Positions 46,049 through 55,164 of a stretch of DNA of 64,000 bases are shown piece by piece. The stretch covers positions 62,001 to 126,000 of the forward strand of contig CALJDU010000013.1 in assembly GCA_938024995.1 (NCBI GenBank), in the 5' to 3' direction. Made by a program: the position numbers and the translations under genes. The notes below the pieces were generated by a model that was not told the DNA's origin, made no database searches, and saw only the letters and a list, made by a program, of their open reading frames with translations. This stretch comes from an uncultured bacterium. GTDB taxonomy: Bacteria > Myxococcota_A > Polyangia > Polyangiales > Houyiibacteriaceae. The first letter of the stretch is position 1; every line of letters starts with the position of its first letter.

Positions 46049-46918
46049 TCACGGGCCTCCGAGCTCGCCGAGACGATCCTGAGCCGCCTTGATGTAGTGC
46101 GGGGGCGCCTCGCCGCCCGCGACATCGATGAACTTCTTGAGGTAACGCCGCGCCTCTTCTCGGTTGTCCTGACGCGCGTACGTCCAGCCGAGAGAGAAGA
46201 GCGCGTCACGCATGCCCGGAACGATCTCGAGCGCGGAGCGGAACTCCGCGATGGCCTGGGCGTCGTTGCCTTGACCCTCGTAGACCGTGCCCAGGAGATG
46301 GTGAAGGCTCGCGACCTCTTCAGTGCCGGGGATGGCGACCTGAAGTCCGCTCTGCAAGACCTGCGACGCCTGGTCGAGGTAGCCAAGGTCGGCGTAGAGA
46401 CGACCGAGTGACGAGTACGCCTCCAAGAAACGCGGGCCGTGCTGACACGCCTCGGTGTAACGCTGGAGCGCCTCTTGCGGCTGGTCCAGCTTCTCGTGCA
46501 CCTGCGCGAGCTTGTAGTAGGCCTTGAAGAGATCAGGGTCACGCGAGATGGAACCCTCGAACGCTTCCTTCGCCGCGGGCCAGTCCTCGAGCTCGATCAA
46601 AACGGTGCCGAGCTTCTCGTGATAGCCGGCGATGTCGCCGTTGGCCGAGATGGCGCGGTTGAGATCTTCCTTCGCGCGCTCGAAGGAGCGCAGCTCCATG
46701 TGAACCAACGCCAAGTTGTAGAACGCTTGGTCGTTCGTTCCGTCGATCGCACCAGCACGGTCGAGCGCCTTCTCGGCTTCGACGAAACGCTTTTGCTGCG
46801 CGAGGAGCACGCCCTCATTCATTTGGTTCAACGATTCGACGCGTGCGCGCGAACAATCTCCACCCGTTACCGAGAGGAACATCGCGAGGCCGACGAGCGT
46901 CGTTAACAGTCGCTTCAT
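46049..46918 (-). CDS. TPR protein with signal anchor
   Basis: Starting at ATG 46916-46918, preceded by GGAG four bases away, gives 289 residues; 25 upstream residues of the longer frame are unlikely. MKRLLTTLVGLAMFLSVTGGDC is a signal peptide. The residue before Cys22 is Asp, so it is not a normal lipobox; anchoring or release is uncertain. From 30 to 285 run about seven TPR units (AFYNLALVHMELRSFERAKEDLNRAI, AYYKLAQVHEKLDQPQEALQRY and others). The protein should sit in the periplasm. It lies 112 bases upstream of the giant TPR gene and probably shares its transcript. In the region where I recall gltH (a beta-barrel) in M. xanthus, this locus has a TPR protein instead. Confidence 0.8.
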   Translation of the reverse strand: MKRLLTTLVGLAMFLSVTGGDCSRARVESLNQMNEGVLLAQQKRFVEAEKALDRAGAIDGTNDQAFYNLALVHMELRSFERAKEDLNRAISANGDIAGYHEKLGTVLIELEDWPAAKEAFEGSISRDPDLFKAYYKLAQVHEKLDQPQEALQRYTEACQHGPRFLEAYSSLGRLYADLGYLDQASQVLQSGLQVAIPGTEEVASLHHLLGTVYEGQGNDAQAIAEFRSALEIVPGMRDALFSLGWTYARQDNREEARRYLKKFIDVAGGEAPPHYIKAAQDRLGELGGP

Positions 46919-46960
46919 GGGTTCTCCAAGGGGGCGAAGAAGGGATGCCCCGCGGGCCGG

Positions 46961-46990
46961 ATAGTAATGGACAAGCCATCGATTTCTCAA
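46961..46990 (-). promoter_or_regulatory. Sigma70-type promoter for the TPR and GltI-like genes
   Basis: On the minus strand, TTGAGA (46985-46990; 5 of 6 bases of the -35 consensus) and TACTAT (46961-46966; 4 of 6 of the -10) are 18 bases apart. The start site would be near 46954, leaving a leader of about 35 bases before the ATG at 46918. Confidence 0.5.
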
Positions 46991-47248
46991 CACGTTCTCG
47001 CGATCGAGACCGGTTCGTAGGAGATTCGCCCGCTGGGCCGAAAAGCGTTGCCTGGAGGCATCGGTCCTCAGGTCGCGCTCCTCGCCGGTGATCGACAGCT
47101 CGTGACCTCGCTCAAGCGGAGCGGTGGGACGAAGCCGTCATCAACCTGGGATGCGATCGAGCCGCGATCGATCCCCAAGGTCATCACGAAAAGGTGTCGA
47201 CGAATGACGGGCGAGCATGACCATCTTTCGCCGCGGATGGGTTAAACG

Positions 47249-47280
47249 AAAAAGAGCCGGCGCGAACGCCAGCCCTTTTT
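47249..47280 (-). terminator. UUCG-loop terminator after the GltG-like gene
   Basis: In the minus-strand RNA a 14-pair stem (two G-U pairs) with a UUCG tetraloop at 47263-47266 ends in five U; the A-run on the other arm makes it work in both directions. It lies 28 bases beyond the stop of the GltG-like gene, separating it from the TPR-GltI unit. Confidence 0.8.
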
Positions 47281-47307
47281 CTGATTGAGTCTGATTCAGC
47301 CAGCTCG

Positions 47308-49287
47308 CTAGCCGCCGGCTGCGGTCAGCATGAACGGGTAGTTGACGATAACGATGCCGCCGCCGTCCGGAGACGGGAACGTCCATCGACGCACGGCACC
47401 CGCGATGCACCGCTCGACGCGCTGGTTTCGTAGCGTCGAACTCGCGACCATGGAGGTCTGAACCGAGCCCGTTGGCGAGATGATGAAGCGCACCGTCACA
47501 CGACCCTCAAGGTCGGGACGTGAGTTTAGCTCCTGCTCATAGCAGAACCGGACCTCGTTGATGTGACGCCGGATGACGCGGCGGATGACCTCCTTGGAGA
47601 GCGACCCGCGAACATCGGCGCGGCCCGAACGGATTCGGGGAACACGCGCTGAGCGACCTCGAAAGCCACCGGCACCACGACCGTAGCCGTTTCCGTTACC
47701 GCCGCCTCCACCGTGACCGATGGTGCCGAGGTTGCCGAGACCAATGGTGCCCTCGCCTGTGCCTCCGCCACCACGACCGGTGCCGCGGAGACCGAGACCG
47801 CCGAAGCCGAAGTTCTCTCCGATTTGGTCACCCATCAACGCGCCGAGCGCGCTCATCGGATCGCTACCGAGAGCCGTTGCCTGACCGAATGGTGACGTCG
47901 GTGAGTTGAACGAGCCCGTCATCGACTGAAGGGTTCCAAGAATACCTGCGGTCCGTGCTTGGTCGCGGGCCTCTTCACGAGCCATGTGCTGGTCTTGGTT
48001 GTCCTCGGGACCCTGAATCGCGTAGCGATTGTTGGTCTTCTTGGACTCCTTCTTACCCATCTGGCCTTCTTCGCCCTTGTGGCGCTTGCCCTTGCCCCCC
48101 TCGGTGTCCTGGGACTCGTCGTCCTGGAGCCACTCCGGAGTCTCTTCTTCCTCAGTCGCCGGAGGCTCCATGAGGTACTTCACGAGACGTGAGTCTTGGT
48201 TGAGGAGATCGAGCGAGAGCGACGCAGGACGCGGCGGCAAGAAGTAGAACGTCAGCAGCAAGATGCTGTGAAGCAGAAGCGAGCCGCCGATGTAGACGAA
48301 GGGCTTCCAGTCCATGGAGAAGCCGCCGCCGACCTTCTTGCCGGCGTTGACCGGCTTCACGATGAACGTAAAGCCGCGGTACTGGACCTTGGCCGACGCG
48401 CCGTGCGGAAGCGGGTATTGCTGGGCACCTGACATCGCGGACGACGCCTGAAGCTGAAGCCCCTCAAGCTGGGTCGAGTGACCATCTTGTGTGGTGACGA
48501 CGCCCGTCGCTCCGTTTGGAACGGTGACCGCGACACCACCACCGGTGTCCACACAGACCGGGTAGCGATCGGTTCCGATGACGTCGGAGCCCATCAGGTA
48601 GTCAACGTCGTTGCCCTTCCCGCCACCTTCGCCGCAGAAGAAGCTACGCGGGGGAGACATGTGCTCGACGTGCAGGACCGACTTATCGCCCCACATGATC
48701 GTCACCTCGACCGCGGAGTCGGTGCTCTCGACCTCGTGCGCGGAGACCGGAGGACCGTTGGCGGCGAAGCTGTAAGCGACCGACTCGGGATCGATGTCCG
48801 CGCCGTGACCGTGTCCACCATGGTGCGCCACCGGAGCGGGCGCAGGCGCAGCGAACGGGTTCGGCATTGCGGCGGGCGCGGCGAACGGGTTCGGCGCAGC
48901 AACGGCAGCCGCGACGGGAGCCGCCACCGGTGAGCGCTGGTCGGCGATCATGGTGGGGTCTTCGTCGCTCACGCCGGCGCTCCCGATCTCGACCACCACG
49001 CGGGTGTCACCGAGAAGGATCTCGTCGCCGTTCTGAAGGCGACACTTGTTCACCTTCTTCCCGTTGACGATGGTGCCCGACGCAGAGCCGAGATCGATGA
49101 TGTCGATCTCGTCCGCATCCGTCACCTCAATGACGGCGTGCATCCGCGAGACCTTGTCATCATCGATGCGCAAGTGGCTGGACCCCAGCTTGCCGACCTT
49201 GATGATGTCCTGGGTCAGCTGCTCAGTGCGGACGAGCTCGTCGCCTGAGTAGACCTTGAACGTTATCGGAATGTTTACGTTGCTCAC
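47308..49287 (-). CDS. gltG: GltG-like protein: FHA, membrane helix, TonB-like C-terminus
   Basis: A 659-residue protein starting at GTG with GGAGG five bases upstream. An FHA domain covers 28-102 (VGKLGSSHLRIDDDKVSRMHAVIE, Asn75 in GTIVNGKKV). An Ala/Pro/His linker and a beta-rich region (190-305) lead to one membrane helix at about 330-350. The periplasmic part has a charged stretch, a Gly-rich stretch (490-555), and an AgmX/PglI-type TonB-like domain (565-655): VIRRVIRRHINEVRFCYEQEL, GRVTVRFIISPTGSVQ and CIAGAVRRWTFP. This matches GltG of M. xanthus, an inner-membrane component of the motility machine that links cytoplasm and periplasm. It follows the CglF-like gene by 36 bases. AgmX/GltJ itself has a zinc-ribbon/GYF start, which is missing here. 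Confidence 0.85.
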   Translation of the reverse strand: MSNVNIPITFKVYSGDELVRTEQLTQDIIKVGKLGSSHLRIDDDKVSRMHAVIEVTDADEIDIIDLGSASGTIVNGKKVNKCRLQNGDEILLGDTRVVVEIGSAGVSDEDPTMIADQRSPVAAPVAAAVAAPNPFAAPAAMPNPFAAPAPAPVAHHGGHGHGADIDPESVAYSFAANGPPVSAHEVESTDSAVEVTIMWGDKSVLHVEHMSPPRSFFCGEGGGKGNDVDYLMGSDVIGTDRYPVCVDTGGGVAVTVPNGATGVVTTQDGHSTQLEGLQLQASSAMSGAQQYPLPHGASAKVQYRGFTFIVKPVNAGKKVGGGFSMDWKPFVYIGGSLLLHSILLLTFYFLPPRPASLSLDLLNQDSRLVKYLMEPPATEEEETPEWLQDDESQDTEGGKGKRHKGEEGQMGKKESKKTNNRYAIQGPEDNQDQHMAREEARDQARTAGILGTLQSMTGSFNSPTSPFGQATALGSDPMSALGALMGDQIGENFGFGGLGLRGTGRGGGGTGEGTIGLGNLGTIGHGGGGGNGNGYGRGAGGFRGRSARVPRIRSGRADVRGSLSKEVIRRVIRRHINEVRFCYEQELNSRPDLEGRVTVRFIISPTGSVQTSMVASSTLRNQRVERCIAGAVRRWTFPSPDGGGIVIVNYPFMLTAAGG

Positions 49288-49323
49288 ATTGCCTCCGCGC
49301 TCGCGCGCAGTCTCACTCGAGAC

Positions 49324-49572
49324 CTAGAGATCCTCGACCGACTTCAGCATCTCAGGAATGAAGTGCTCCCGGATACGAATCAAAGACGTCCGCGCACCAC
49401 GGCGACGAACATTCAAGAGCTCACCATCGGGGCGGACGAGGTCACCCGAGACGAGATCATCTTCGAAGTCATAGGTCGTTGCGTCGTCATCTTGCGCCAT
49501 GACCTCTCCGCCCACGAAGAGCGTGGAGAGAGCGATGGCAAACGCGATTCCGTATTTCTTAAACAGCATCAT
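49324..49572 (-). CDS. cglF: Small secreted protein, CglF/GltF-like
   Basis: An 82-residue protein. Residues 1-27 are a signal peptide (MMLFKKYGIAFAIALSTL..., cleavage after VMA or nearby). The mature 55 residues include LVSGDLVRPDGELLNVRRRGART and a closing helix IREHFIPEMLKSVEDL. Location between the GltE-like and GltG-like genes, size and this motif pattern fit the adventurous-gliding protein CglF (GltF). I base this on memory of the family and context, so it should be treated as probable. The start has no good ribosome binding site of its own; a strong one serves an upstream 10-codon frame that overlaps it. Co-transcription with gltG is likely (36-base gap). Confidence 0.65.
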   Translation of the reverse strand: MMLFKKYGIAFAIALSTLFVGGEVMAQDDDATTYDFEDDLVSGDLVRPDGELLNVRRRGARTSLIRIREHFIPEMLKSVEDL

Positions 49573-49591
49573 GATTCTTGAACCGATTCAT
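49559..49591 (-). CDS. Upstream mini-ORF overlapping the cglF start
   Basis: ATG at 49591 is preceded by a perfect GGAGGT (49599-49604, seven bases away). It encodes ten residues (MNRFKNHDAV) and its TAA lies inside cglF codons 4-5. The cglF ATG at 49572 has only weak purines before it, so ribosomes may reach it by termination and re-initiation. The peptide itself may have no role. Confidence 0.5.
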   Translation of the reverse strand: MNRFKNHDAV

Positions 49592-50060
49592 GCGGATGAC
49601 CTCCGCTCGGGTTTCGCGACCTCCCGCCACGGGAGAACGCACCGAATACACATGTCTTTTCGGCGAGCGGAGATTACCTCCCCTCCTTATCGAATTCAAT
49701 CACTGACTCGAACCCGATGGACGCGGAGAAACCCCCGTGCCCACAACGTATGCACCGTCACCTTTGCGGTTTTCTGACTTCTAAGGCTCCGACACCCGAG
49801 GTCTGGGGAAGTTCCCACGGGAAAAGAAAGTAGGTGCCTGGGTTAGGCGAGCCGGGCGGGTACCGGACGATCCCGCTCGGAGCGCTCACGTGCGAGGAGC
49901 ACGTCATCTAACGCCAGCGATCTCCCCACACGTCAGGATCCGCGAATCGCGTTCACAACGGTCCGCCGCCAGCATGAGCATCGGGTGGTCTTTCCGATAC
50001 AAGACGGAAATGAAAAACGGCGACCATCGGTCGCCGTTTTTCTGTGAGCTCAGTAGCCAA
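49573..50060. other. Gene-free region between the CglF-like and GltE-like genes
   Basis: 488 bases. It holds the mini-ORF just before cglF, a promoter region for the cglF-gltG unit that I could not pin down, and the bidirectional hairpin at 50013-50041. It is less GC-rich than the genes around it. Confidence 0.6.
50013..50041 (-). terminator. Bidirectional intrinsic terminator after the GltE-like gene
   Basis: A perfect 13-bp inverted repeat (50013-50025 and 50029-50041) with a three-base loop, flanked by A-runs and U-runs on both strands. It is 19 bases beyond the stop of the GltE-like gene and ends the first glt transcript. Confidence 0.85.
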
Positions 50061-51485
50061 TCACTCCGGCGCGGGCGCCGGCTGCTCTTGTTGTTGTTGC
50101 TGCTGTTGCTGCGCTTCCTGGCGCTCCATCTCGGCCTGCATGCGCTCGGCTTCCGCCTGCATCGCTTCACCCTCGCGAACCGCGGCGATGGTCTGCTCAA
50201 TGAGCTGAATCCGACCGGGGCGGCACGTGTTGCTGCGACGACGACGACGCTGACGCTCGGTCAGCTCGCGGCACCGCGCGGACACGGCTTCGCGTGCTTC
50301 CGCGTAGCGAGGCTCCGCGGACGCGCGCTGCATGAACTGCTCGTAGAAACCCTTCGCCCGCTCGAGCTCCGGAATCGAACCACTCATGTAGTCGTGGAAG
50401 AGAAGACCAAGGTTGAAGTACGCCTCCGGACGCTGACCGTTCAACTGGACCGCGCGCTCGTACTGCGCTTGCGCCTGATCGAACTGCTCAAGGCCTCGAT
50501 GCGCCGCGCCGAGCCCGACGATAGCCTCGTAGCTGTCTGCGCGAAGCGCCGACGCACGAGTGAATGCGCGCTGCGCATCGGCGTAGCCGCGGAACGAGAG
50601 CGTGATCTGCCCAAAGTTCATCTGCGCCTCGAACATCGAGTCGTCGAGCGTGATCGCCTTCTCGAAGTACTTGAGCGCTTCGATAACGTCGCCCTTGCGG
50701 ATCTTGATGAGGCCCCAGGTGTTGTAGATGGGCGCGTACTCACGGTCGATGAGCTGCGCCTGTCGGCACACGACCTCGGCGAGGTCGAACGACGCCGCGT
50801 TACCGCGCACTCCGCGACCATAGTAGAGGAGCGCCATCTGGTTGAACGCCGGCAGGTAGCTGGAGTCGATGGCGAGCGCACGACGCAAGTTGCTGAGCGC
50901 TTCCGCTTCCTGCGCACCGCCCGCGCGACGCTGAAGAATCGCGAGGTTGGTGTAGCCAGTGGTGCACTGGGGATCGTCACGAATCGACCGTGTGAACTCG
51001 GAGCGCGCCTGCTGCGCGTTGCCCGACTCCATCGCCATCATTCCGAGCGCGACGCGTGCTTCGCAAAGCTTGTCGTTCGCTTGAAGCGCCTGGTTGTAGT
51101 AGCGGCGCGCCTTGTCTTGATCTTCACATCGCTCGGCGGTCAGACCGGCCATGTAGTGCGCCTCGGCGAACGAACGCTGCGCGTCGATCGCTTCATCGAA
51201 CTTCTCGATGACCTCTTCGCAGCGCGCCGGGTTCCAGCCCTGCTCTTCGTACGAGTTGAAGGAGGTGAGCCCGTCTTCCCAGTGGTTGTGCGCGGCCGCG
51301 GAAACGGCGGCGCCCGAACCGGTGACGATGGCTTCGCCGCCGGCACCGGTCGCGACTTCGCCGCCACCTTCACCGCCGCCGCCACCGCTGCTCGAGCTGC
51401 TGCCACCACAACCGATCGCGGAGAGCGAGGTCAGGCTGACCACGAGGGACAGGCAAAGGAGTTCAAACGTGTTGATGCGGATCAC
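50061..51485 (-). CDS. gltE: TPR lipoprotein, GltE/AglT-like
   Basis: A 474-residue predicted lipoprotein starting at GTG, which overlaps the GltD-like stop (GTGA). The signal ends in the lipobox AIGC with Cys26. After a Ser/Gly-rich linker (27-60), residues 65-405 carry about nine TPR units (AHYMAGLTAERCEDQDKARRYYNQAL, AYFNLGLLFHDYMSG and others). The C-terminus is coiled and ends in a tract of eight Gln (DNA 50088-50111) before PAPAPE. GltE (AglT) of M. xanthus is an outer-membrane TPR lipoprotein of the gliding machine encoded directly after gltD, as here. The cluster order raises confidence in the assignment beyond the TPR similarity. Confidence 0.82.
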   Translation of the reverse strand: MIRINTFELLCLSLVVSLTSLSAIGCGGSSSSSGGGGGEGGGEVATGAGGEAIVTGSGAAVSAAAHNHWEDGLTSFNSYEEQGWNPARCEEVIEKFDEAIDAQRSFAEAHYMAGLTAERCEDQDKARRYYNQALQANDKLCEARVALGMMAMESGNAQQARSEFTRSIRDDPQCTTGYTNLAILQRRAGGAQEAEALSNLRRALAIDSSYLPAFNQMALLYYGRGVRGNAASFDLAEVVCRQAQLIDREYAPIYNTWGLIKIRKGDVIEALKYFEKAITLDDSMFEAQMNFGQITLSFRGYADAQRAFTRASALRADSYEAIVGLGAAHRGLEQFDQAQAQYERAVQLNGQRPEAYFNLGLLFHDYMSGSIPELERAKGFYEQFMQRASAEPRYAEAREAVSARCRELTERQRRRRRSNTCRPGRIQLIEQTIAAVREGEAMQAEAERMQAEMERQEAQQQQQQQQEQPAPAPE

Positions 51486-54400
51486 TGCGCACCTCCCTCT
51501 TCTTCTTCATCGCCTTCAGTGGTGAGCTCCACTGCGCCGGGTCGACCCCAGGTGCCGCGAACGAACGTCGCGGAACCGCGGAGCTCAGCTGCCAGCGGGT
51601 ACTGACGCGGGTTGAGTCGGTTGAGCTCAGACTCGCAGGTGCGCGACCACTCGTTGAACCAACGAACGTTCGTCGCGGTCGTCAGGCAGAACTCGAACTT
51701 GTCGATGGCCTGGCGCTGAAGCGGCTCGGACTGCTCGTCGAGCGCGCCGACGTAGATGTCGAAGAGCTCCGGGTCGTTTTCGATCTCTTCCGGCACCGGC
51801 GCGTCGCGGAAGTCATCCACGAACTGACGGTACATCTGACCCACGCGGGCCGCCGAAGCGATCATCCACGCCGGCGACTGCAGCGGCGGAACGCCTTCGC
51901 GCACCGTCACCGAGAGCTCGGCGATCTTGTTGTACTCGGCCTCCGCAGCGCGGAGCGCGGTCATCTTCTCACCGATCCACTCGCGGAACTCGTTCTGCGC
52001 CCAGCGGTTGACCCGGTCCATGCTTCGGCCGCCGCGGTAGCGCGGGAAGCGCACCTGGCGGAACTCCGCGAACTTGTACTCAGCCAAGTAGAAGAGCGCC
52101 TCTGCGGTCGAGTCGAGACCCTCCTTGATGTAGAGGATCTTCTCGACCTCGCTGGTGTCGCTGAGACCGTTGATGGCGTTCGGCGTGCGCGCCCAGGCTG
52201 ACACGGCGGTGCGGAACGGTCGCTTCGCGTCGTCCTTGCGATCCGTCTCCCAGTAGCCTCGTCCCATCAGGACGTTCGCCCGGATGATCTGATGCGGAAG
52301 CGCGGTGCGGCGGAAGTCGCGGAGGTAGCGGCGGTAGTGAAGAATCACGCGCTGCCAGTTTTCCTCGCGCTCGTAGATGGTTCCAATCGAGTAGACGACC
52401 TGAGACGTCTGCCGCGGGAGCTTGCGCTTGTAGTTCCGCGTGAACAGCTCTGCGTCTGACTCTGCCTCAGCGGTATTGCCGAGACCGATTCGGAAAAACA
52501 CCGCGTTTTGAAGCGCGTCATGCGCGATGGCGCATGTGCCCGCGGTCCGCTCGGCTTCAGAGCAGCTCTCGCCGTCCTCGCCCGGATAGTCTCTCGCGAA
52601 CTGCTCGTAGTACGTCGCGGCCTGTTCGTAGAACGCGAGCGCGTGATAGTTCGCGCCCACGAGGTACACCGCTCGCTTTGCCCACTCGCTGTCGCTGAAG
52701 CGCTCGATGAGCACCTTACGAACCTGAATCGCGCGACCGAGAAGTCGGGCCGCCTCGAAGTTAATCGCGGCGTTGTAGAGGACCTCGTCCAAGCGCCCAC
52801 ACTCACGGTAGCGCCGGAAGATCCGAACGTAGGTCGCCGCGGCTTCCTTGTGCTGATCCGTGTTCTCGTAGGCCTCGGCCTTCTTTCGAAGGACGTCGCA
52901 ACGAAGCTGAGAAAGCACGCCGCACAAGTCGGGGTGCGCGTCCTGTGCTTGCTGTGTTGCGCAGTAGTTGCTCGAGAGCGGCTCAATCGCGTCCTCGATG
53001 TCGTCGAGACACTCCGGACGGTTGGGCTCGCGCCTTGTGCCGATGGTGTTGAGTGAGTCGAGGTAAAGGTTGGCCGCGAACTCGGCCATCTCGCTGTCGC
53101 GGTGGTTCCACGCGATGTCCTTGAAGATCAGCGCCGCTTCCTCGTAGTGATGCGCTTCGTAGTAGATGCGCGCGCGGCGGTACTTGATCTGTGGGATGTC
53201 GTCGCTGTCCGGGACGTAGCAAACAAAGCGCGTGAACGCGTTGAGCATGCCGGTCTCCAGCTCCGTCAGGTCCCGTCGGCCGTACTGCTCTTCCGGCGTC
53301 GGCTCCGGCTCTGCGCGACCGCGTCGACCACGTCGGCGACCTTGGCGCTCTTCATCGCGGGCGACCTCTCGCTCACGACCTGCGTACTGCTGTTGGTACA
53401 GGTTGTTGTAGCAAAGCACCGCCGCGTAGGCCGCGTCGTTGGTGAACTCGCCTTGTGGGTTGATCTCGACGACCTTGTCGAACGCCGGACCACACTGTGC
53501 CCAGTCCTCCATCTTCCAGAGGAGCTCGGCGTAGTAGTAGGCGACCTTGTACTGCGTCGGCCAGTCCTCCCGCGCGATGTCGGGGAACTCGAGGTCTTCC
53601 ATGTCAGGGAACTTCGCGATGAGAATGCGGTACAGACGCGCCGCGAGATCCATCGTGCTCTGATCGTTGGTGCCCGGCTGGGACTCCGTACCAATGGCCT
53701 CTCGGTGCCACGCGGTCGCGAGCCACACCAAGACCTGGGCGGAAGCCGCCTTGCACTCGTTCGCCGCTTCCGCCGGACGGTTCTGACCGATGAAGGTCTC
53801 GTAAACGTCGATCATGCGGCGCAGCTCGACGAGCTGTTCACGCTTGGGCGATGACGAGATGACGGCGTTCGTGACACGGCTCTGCCAGTAGCAAAGCTTG
53901 TCCGAGCTCGGCTGTTCCGACATCAGCTTGTGGTAGACGGTGATCGTGTTTTCCCACTGACCGGTGTCGAAGTAGAGCTCTCCGAGGTTCTCGAGCATGC
54001 CGAGCGCCTGGTCGTTGTCTTGCGCAAAGCGTCTGAAGAAGTCCAAGGCGCGTGCAGGTGTTCCGACCTGCGAGTACGGCAGCACCAGCTCCTTACGTGA
54101 CTGACGCGCGAGGTTACCCGCGTCCGTGGCGTCGGGATGCGCGACCGCGAACTCGATCGTCGCGACAAACGACTCCAGCGCTCCGCGATAATCTTCGACG
54201 TTGTAGTGGGCCCACGCGGACTTGTAGAGCGCGTAACCGTAGACCGGGTTTCTCTCTGGCGGGAACTCCACGACCTTGTCGTAGAACTGGAGCGACGCCG
54301 ACATATCGCCCTCGGCGAAGTAGAACTCCGCGAACGAGAGGTAGGCGTGCGGGATGAAGCGCGACTGCGGGAAGCCCTTGATCAGTCGGCGGTACACCTG

Positions 54401-55159
54401 GCGCGCGCGGTCATGCTGACGGAGCTCTTCGAGCCCGAACGCGAGCGAGAAGAGAACCTCGTCCATGCGGTCGAAGTCCGGGTGATCTTGAACGAGCGTC
54501 GCGTACGTCCGGATGGACTCCTGACGCGCGTTGTTCAGGCCCTCTTGCGCCTGACGCTGCGCCTGACGCGCCTGCTGACAGCGGCTGCGGTTCTTCTGCT
54601 GCTCGCACGCCTCAAAGATCGGCTCGTCCTGACCGCGGACCTCCGCGTTGAGCGACTGCTGAAGCTCGAAGTAGGTCTCGGCGAGACGAAGGAGAACCTC
54701 GGGACGACGCGGGTTGTTGCGTCGCGTGTTTCCGACGAGACGGTTGAGGAGCTGCACCTCGCGCTCAAGGAGCGTACGGGCACGGGCCTGACGACGCTCA
54801 CGACCACGCGCGGTTGACGCATCAATCTGAACGGAGGGGCCGGTCGGTCCCTGCTTGGTCTCCTGCTTGACGGGAGCCGCGGTGCGTAGCCGTGAGGTCG
54901 GTCGCGTGGACTGACCTTGCTGTGCAGCCGCGCGCTTGGTCGCTGCGGGCGAGGAACCAGGACAACGGTTGACGTTGTCCTGGGCCGACTGCGGAATGCA
55001 CGCGCCGCCCGAGGACGCGTTGGAACTCGCGGCGGTCGTGGTCTCTTGCGCGGACGCAGAGCCAACCACCAACATCGCAGCGAGTAGCGAAACGGAGAGA
55101 ACCGCCCCGCCACAAAGGGCGACGCGGGTTCCGTCGATCATGTTTTTGCTCAAACGCAT
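51482..55159 (-). CDS. gltD: Periplasmic TPR protein, GltD/AgmU-like
   Basis: The ATG at 55157-55159 has GGAAGG eight bases upstream and gives 1225 residues; a GTG six codons earlier would overlap the upstream gene. The signal peptide ends near residue 38 (GSASA). A Gln-rich and Arg-rich region (40-115) is followed by TPR-type helical repeats over most of the length, for example LLRLAETYFELQQSLNAE, FSLAFGLEELRQHDRARQVYRRLIKG and VRIFRRYRECGRLDEVLYNAAINFEAA. A highly charged insert with QGRRRGRRGRAEPEP lies at about 625-640. AgmU/GltD of M. xanthus, as I recall, has about the same length, is a periplasmic TPR protein and precedes gltE. It should join inner-membrane and outer-membrane parts of the machine. 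Confidence 0.82.
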   Translation of the reverse strand: MRLSKNMIDGTRVALCGGAVLSVSLLAAMLVVGSASAQETTTAASSNASSGGACIPQSAQDNVNRCPGSSPAATKRAAAQQGQSTRPTSRLRTAAPVKQETKQGPTGPSVQIDASTARGRERRQARARTLLEREVQLLNRLVGNTRRNNPRRPEVLLRLAETYFELQQSLNAEVRGQDEPIFEACEQQKNRSRCQQARQAQRQAQEGLNNARQESIRTYATLVQDHPDFDRMDEVLFSLAFGLEELRQHDRARQVYRRLIKGFPQSRFIPHAYLSFAEFYFAEGDMSASLQFYDKVVEFPPERNPVYGYALYKSAWAHYNVEDYRGALESFVATIEFAVAHPDATDAGNLARQSRKELVLPYSQVGTPARALDFFRRFAQDNDQALGMLENLGELYFDTGQWENTITVYHKLMSEQPSSDKLCYWQSRVTNAVISSSPKREQLVELRRMIDVYETFIGQNRPAEAANECKAASAQVLVWLATAWHREAIGTESQPGTNDQSTMDLAARLYRILIAKFPDMEDLEFPDIAREDWPTQYKVAYYYAELLWKMEDWAQCGPAFDKVVEINPQGEFTNDAAYAAVLCYNNLYQQQYAGREREVARDEERQGRRRGRRGRAEPEPTPEEQYGRRDLTELETGMLNAFTRFVCYVPDSDDIPQIKYRRARIYYEAHHYEEAALIFKDIAWNHRDSEMAEFAANLYLDSLNTIGTRREPNRPECLDDIEDAIEPLSSNYCATQQAQDAHPDLCGVLSQLRCDVLRKKAEAYENTDQHKEAAATYVRIFRRYRECGRLDEVLYNAAINFEAARLLGRAIQVRKVLIERFSDSEWAKRAVYLVGANYHALAFYEQAATYYEQFARDYPGEDGESCSEAERTAGTCAIAHDALQNAVFFRIGLGNTAEAESDAELFTRNYKRKLPRQTSQVVYSIGTIYEREENWQRVILHYRRYLRDFRRTALPHQIIRANVLMGRGYWETDRKDDAKRPFRTAVSAWARTPNAINGLSDTSEVEKILYIKEGLDSTAEALFYLAEYKFAEFRQVRFPRYRGGRSMDRVNRWAQNEFREWIGEKMTALRAAEAEYNKIAELSVTVREGVPPLQSPAWMIASAARVGQMYRQFVDDFRDAPVPEEIENDPELFDIYVGALDEQSEPLQRQAIDKFEFCLTTATNVRWFNEWSRTCESELNRLNPRQYPLAAELRGSATFVRGTWGRPGAVELTTEGDEEEEGGAQ

Positions 55160-55164
55160 GGGAA

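Larger units (their letters stand above)
46919..47307. other. Intergenic region with promoter and terminator
   Basis: 389 bases without a supportable gene. It contains the terminator hairpin after the GltG-like gene (47249-47280) and the promoter for the TPR-GltI unit (46961-46990). The part between them (46991-47248) is unremarkable; short frames there do not look coding. Confidence 0.6.
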
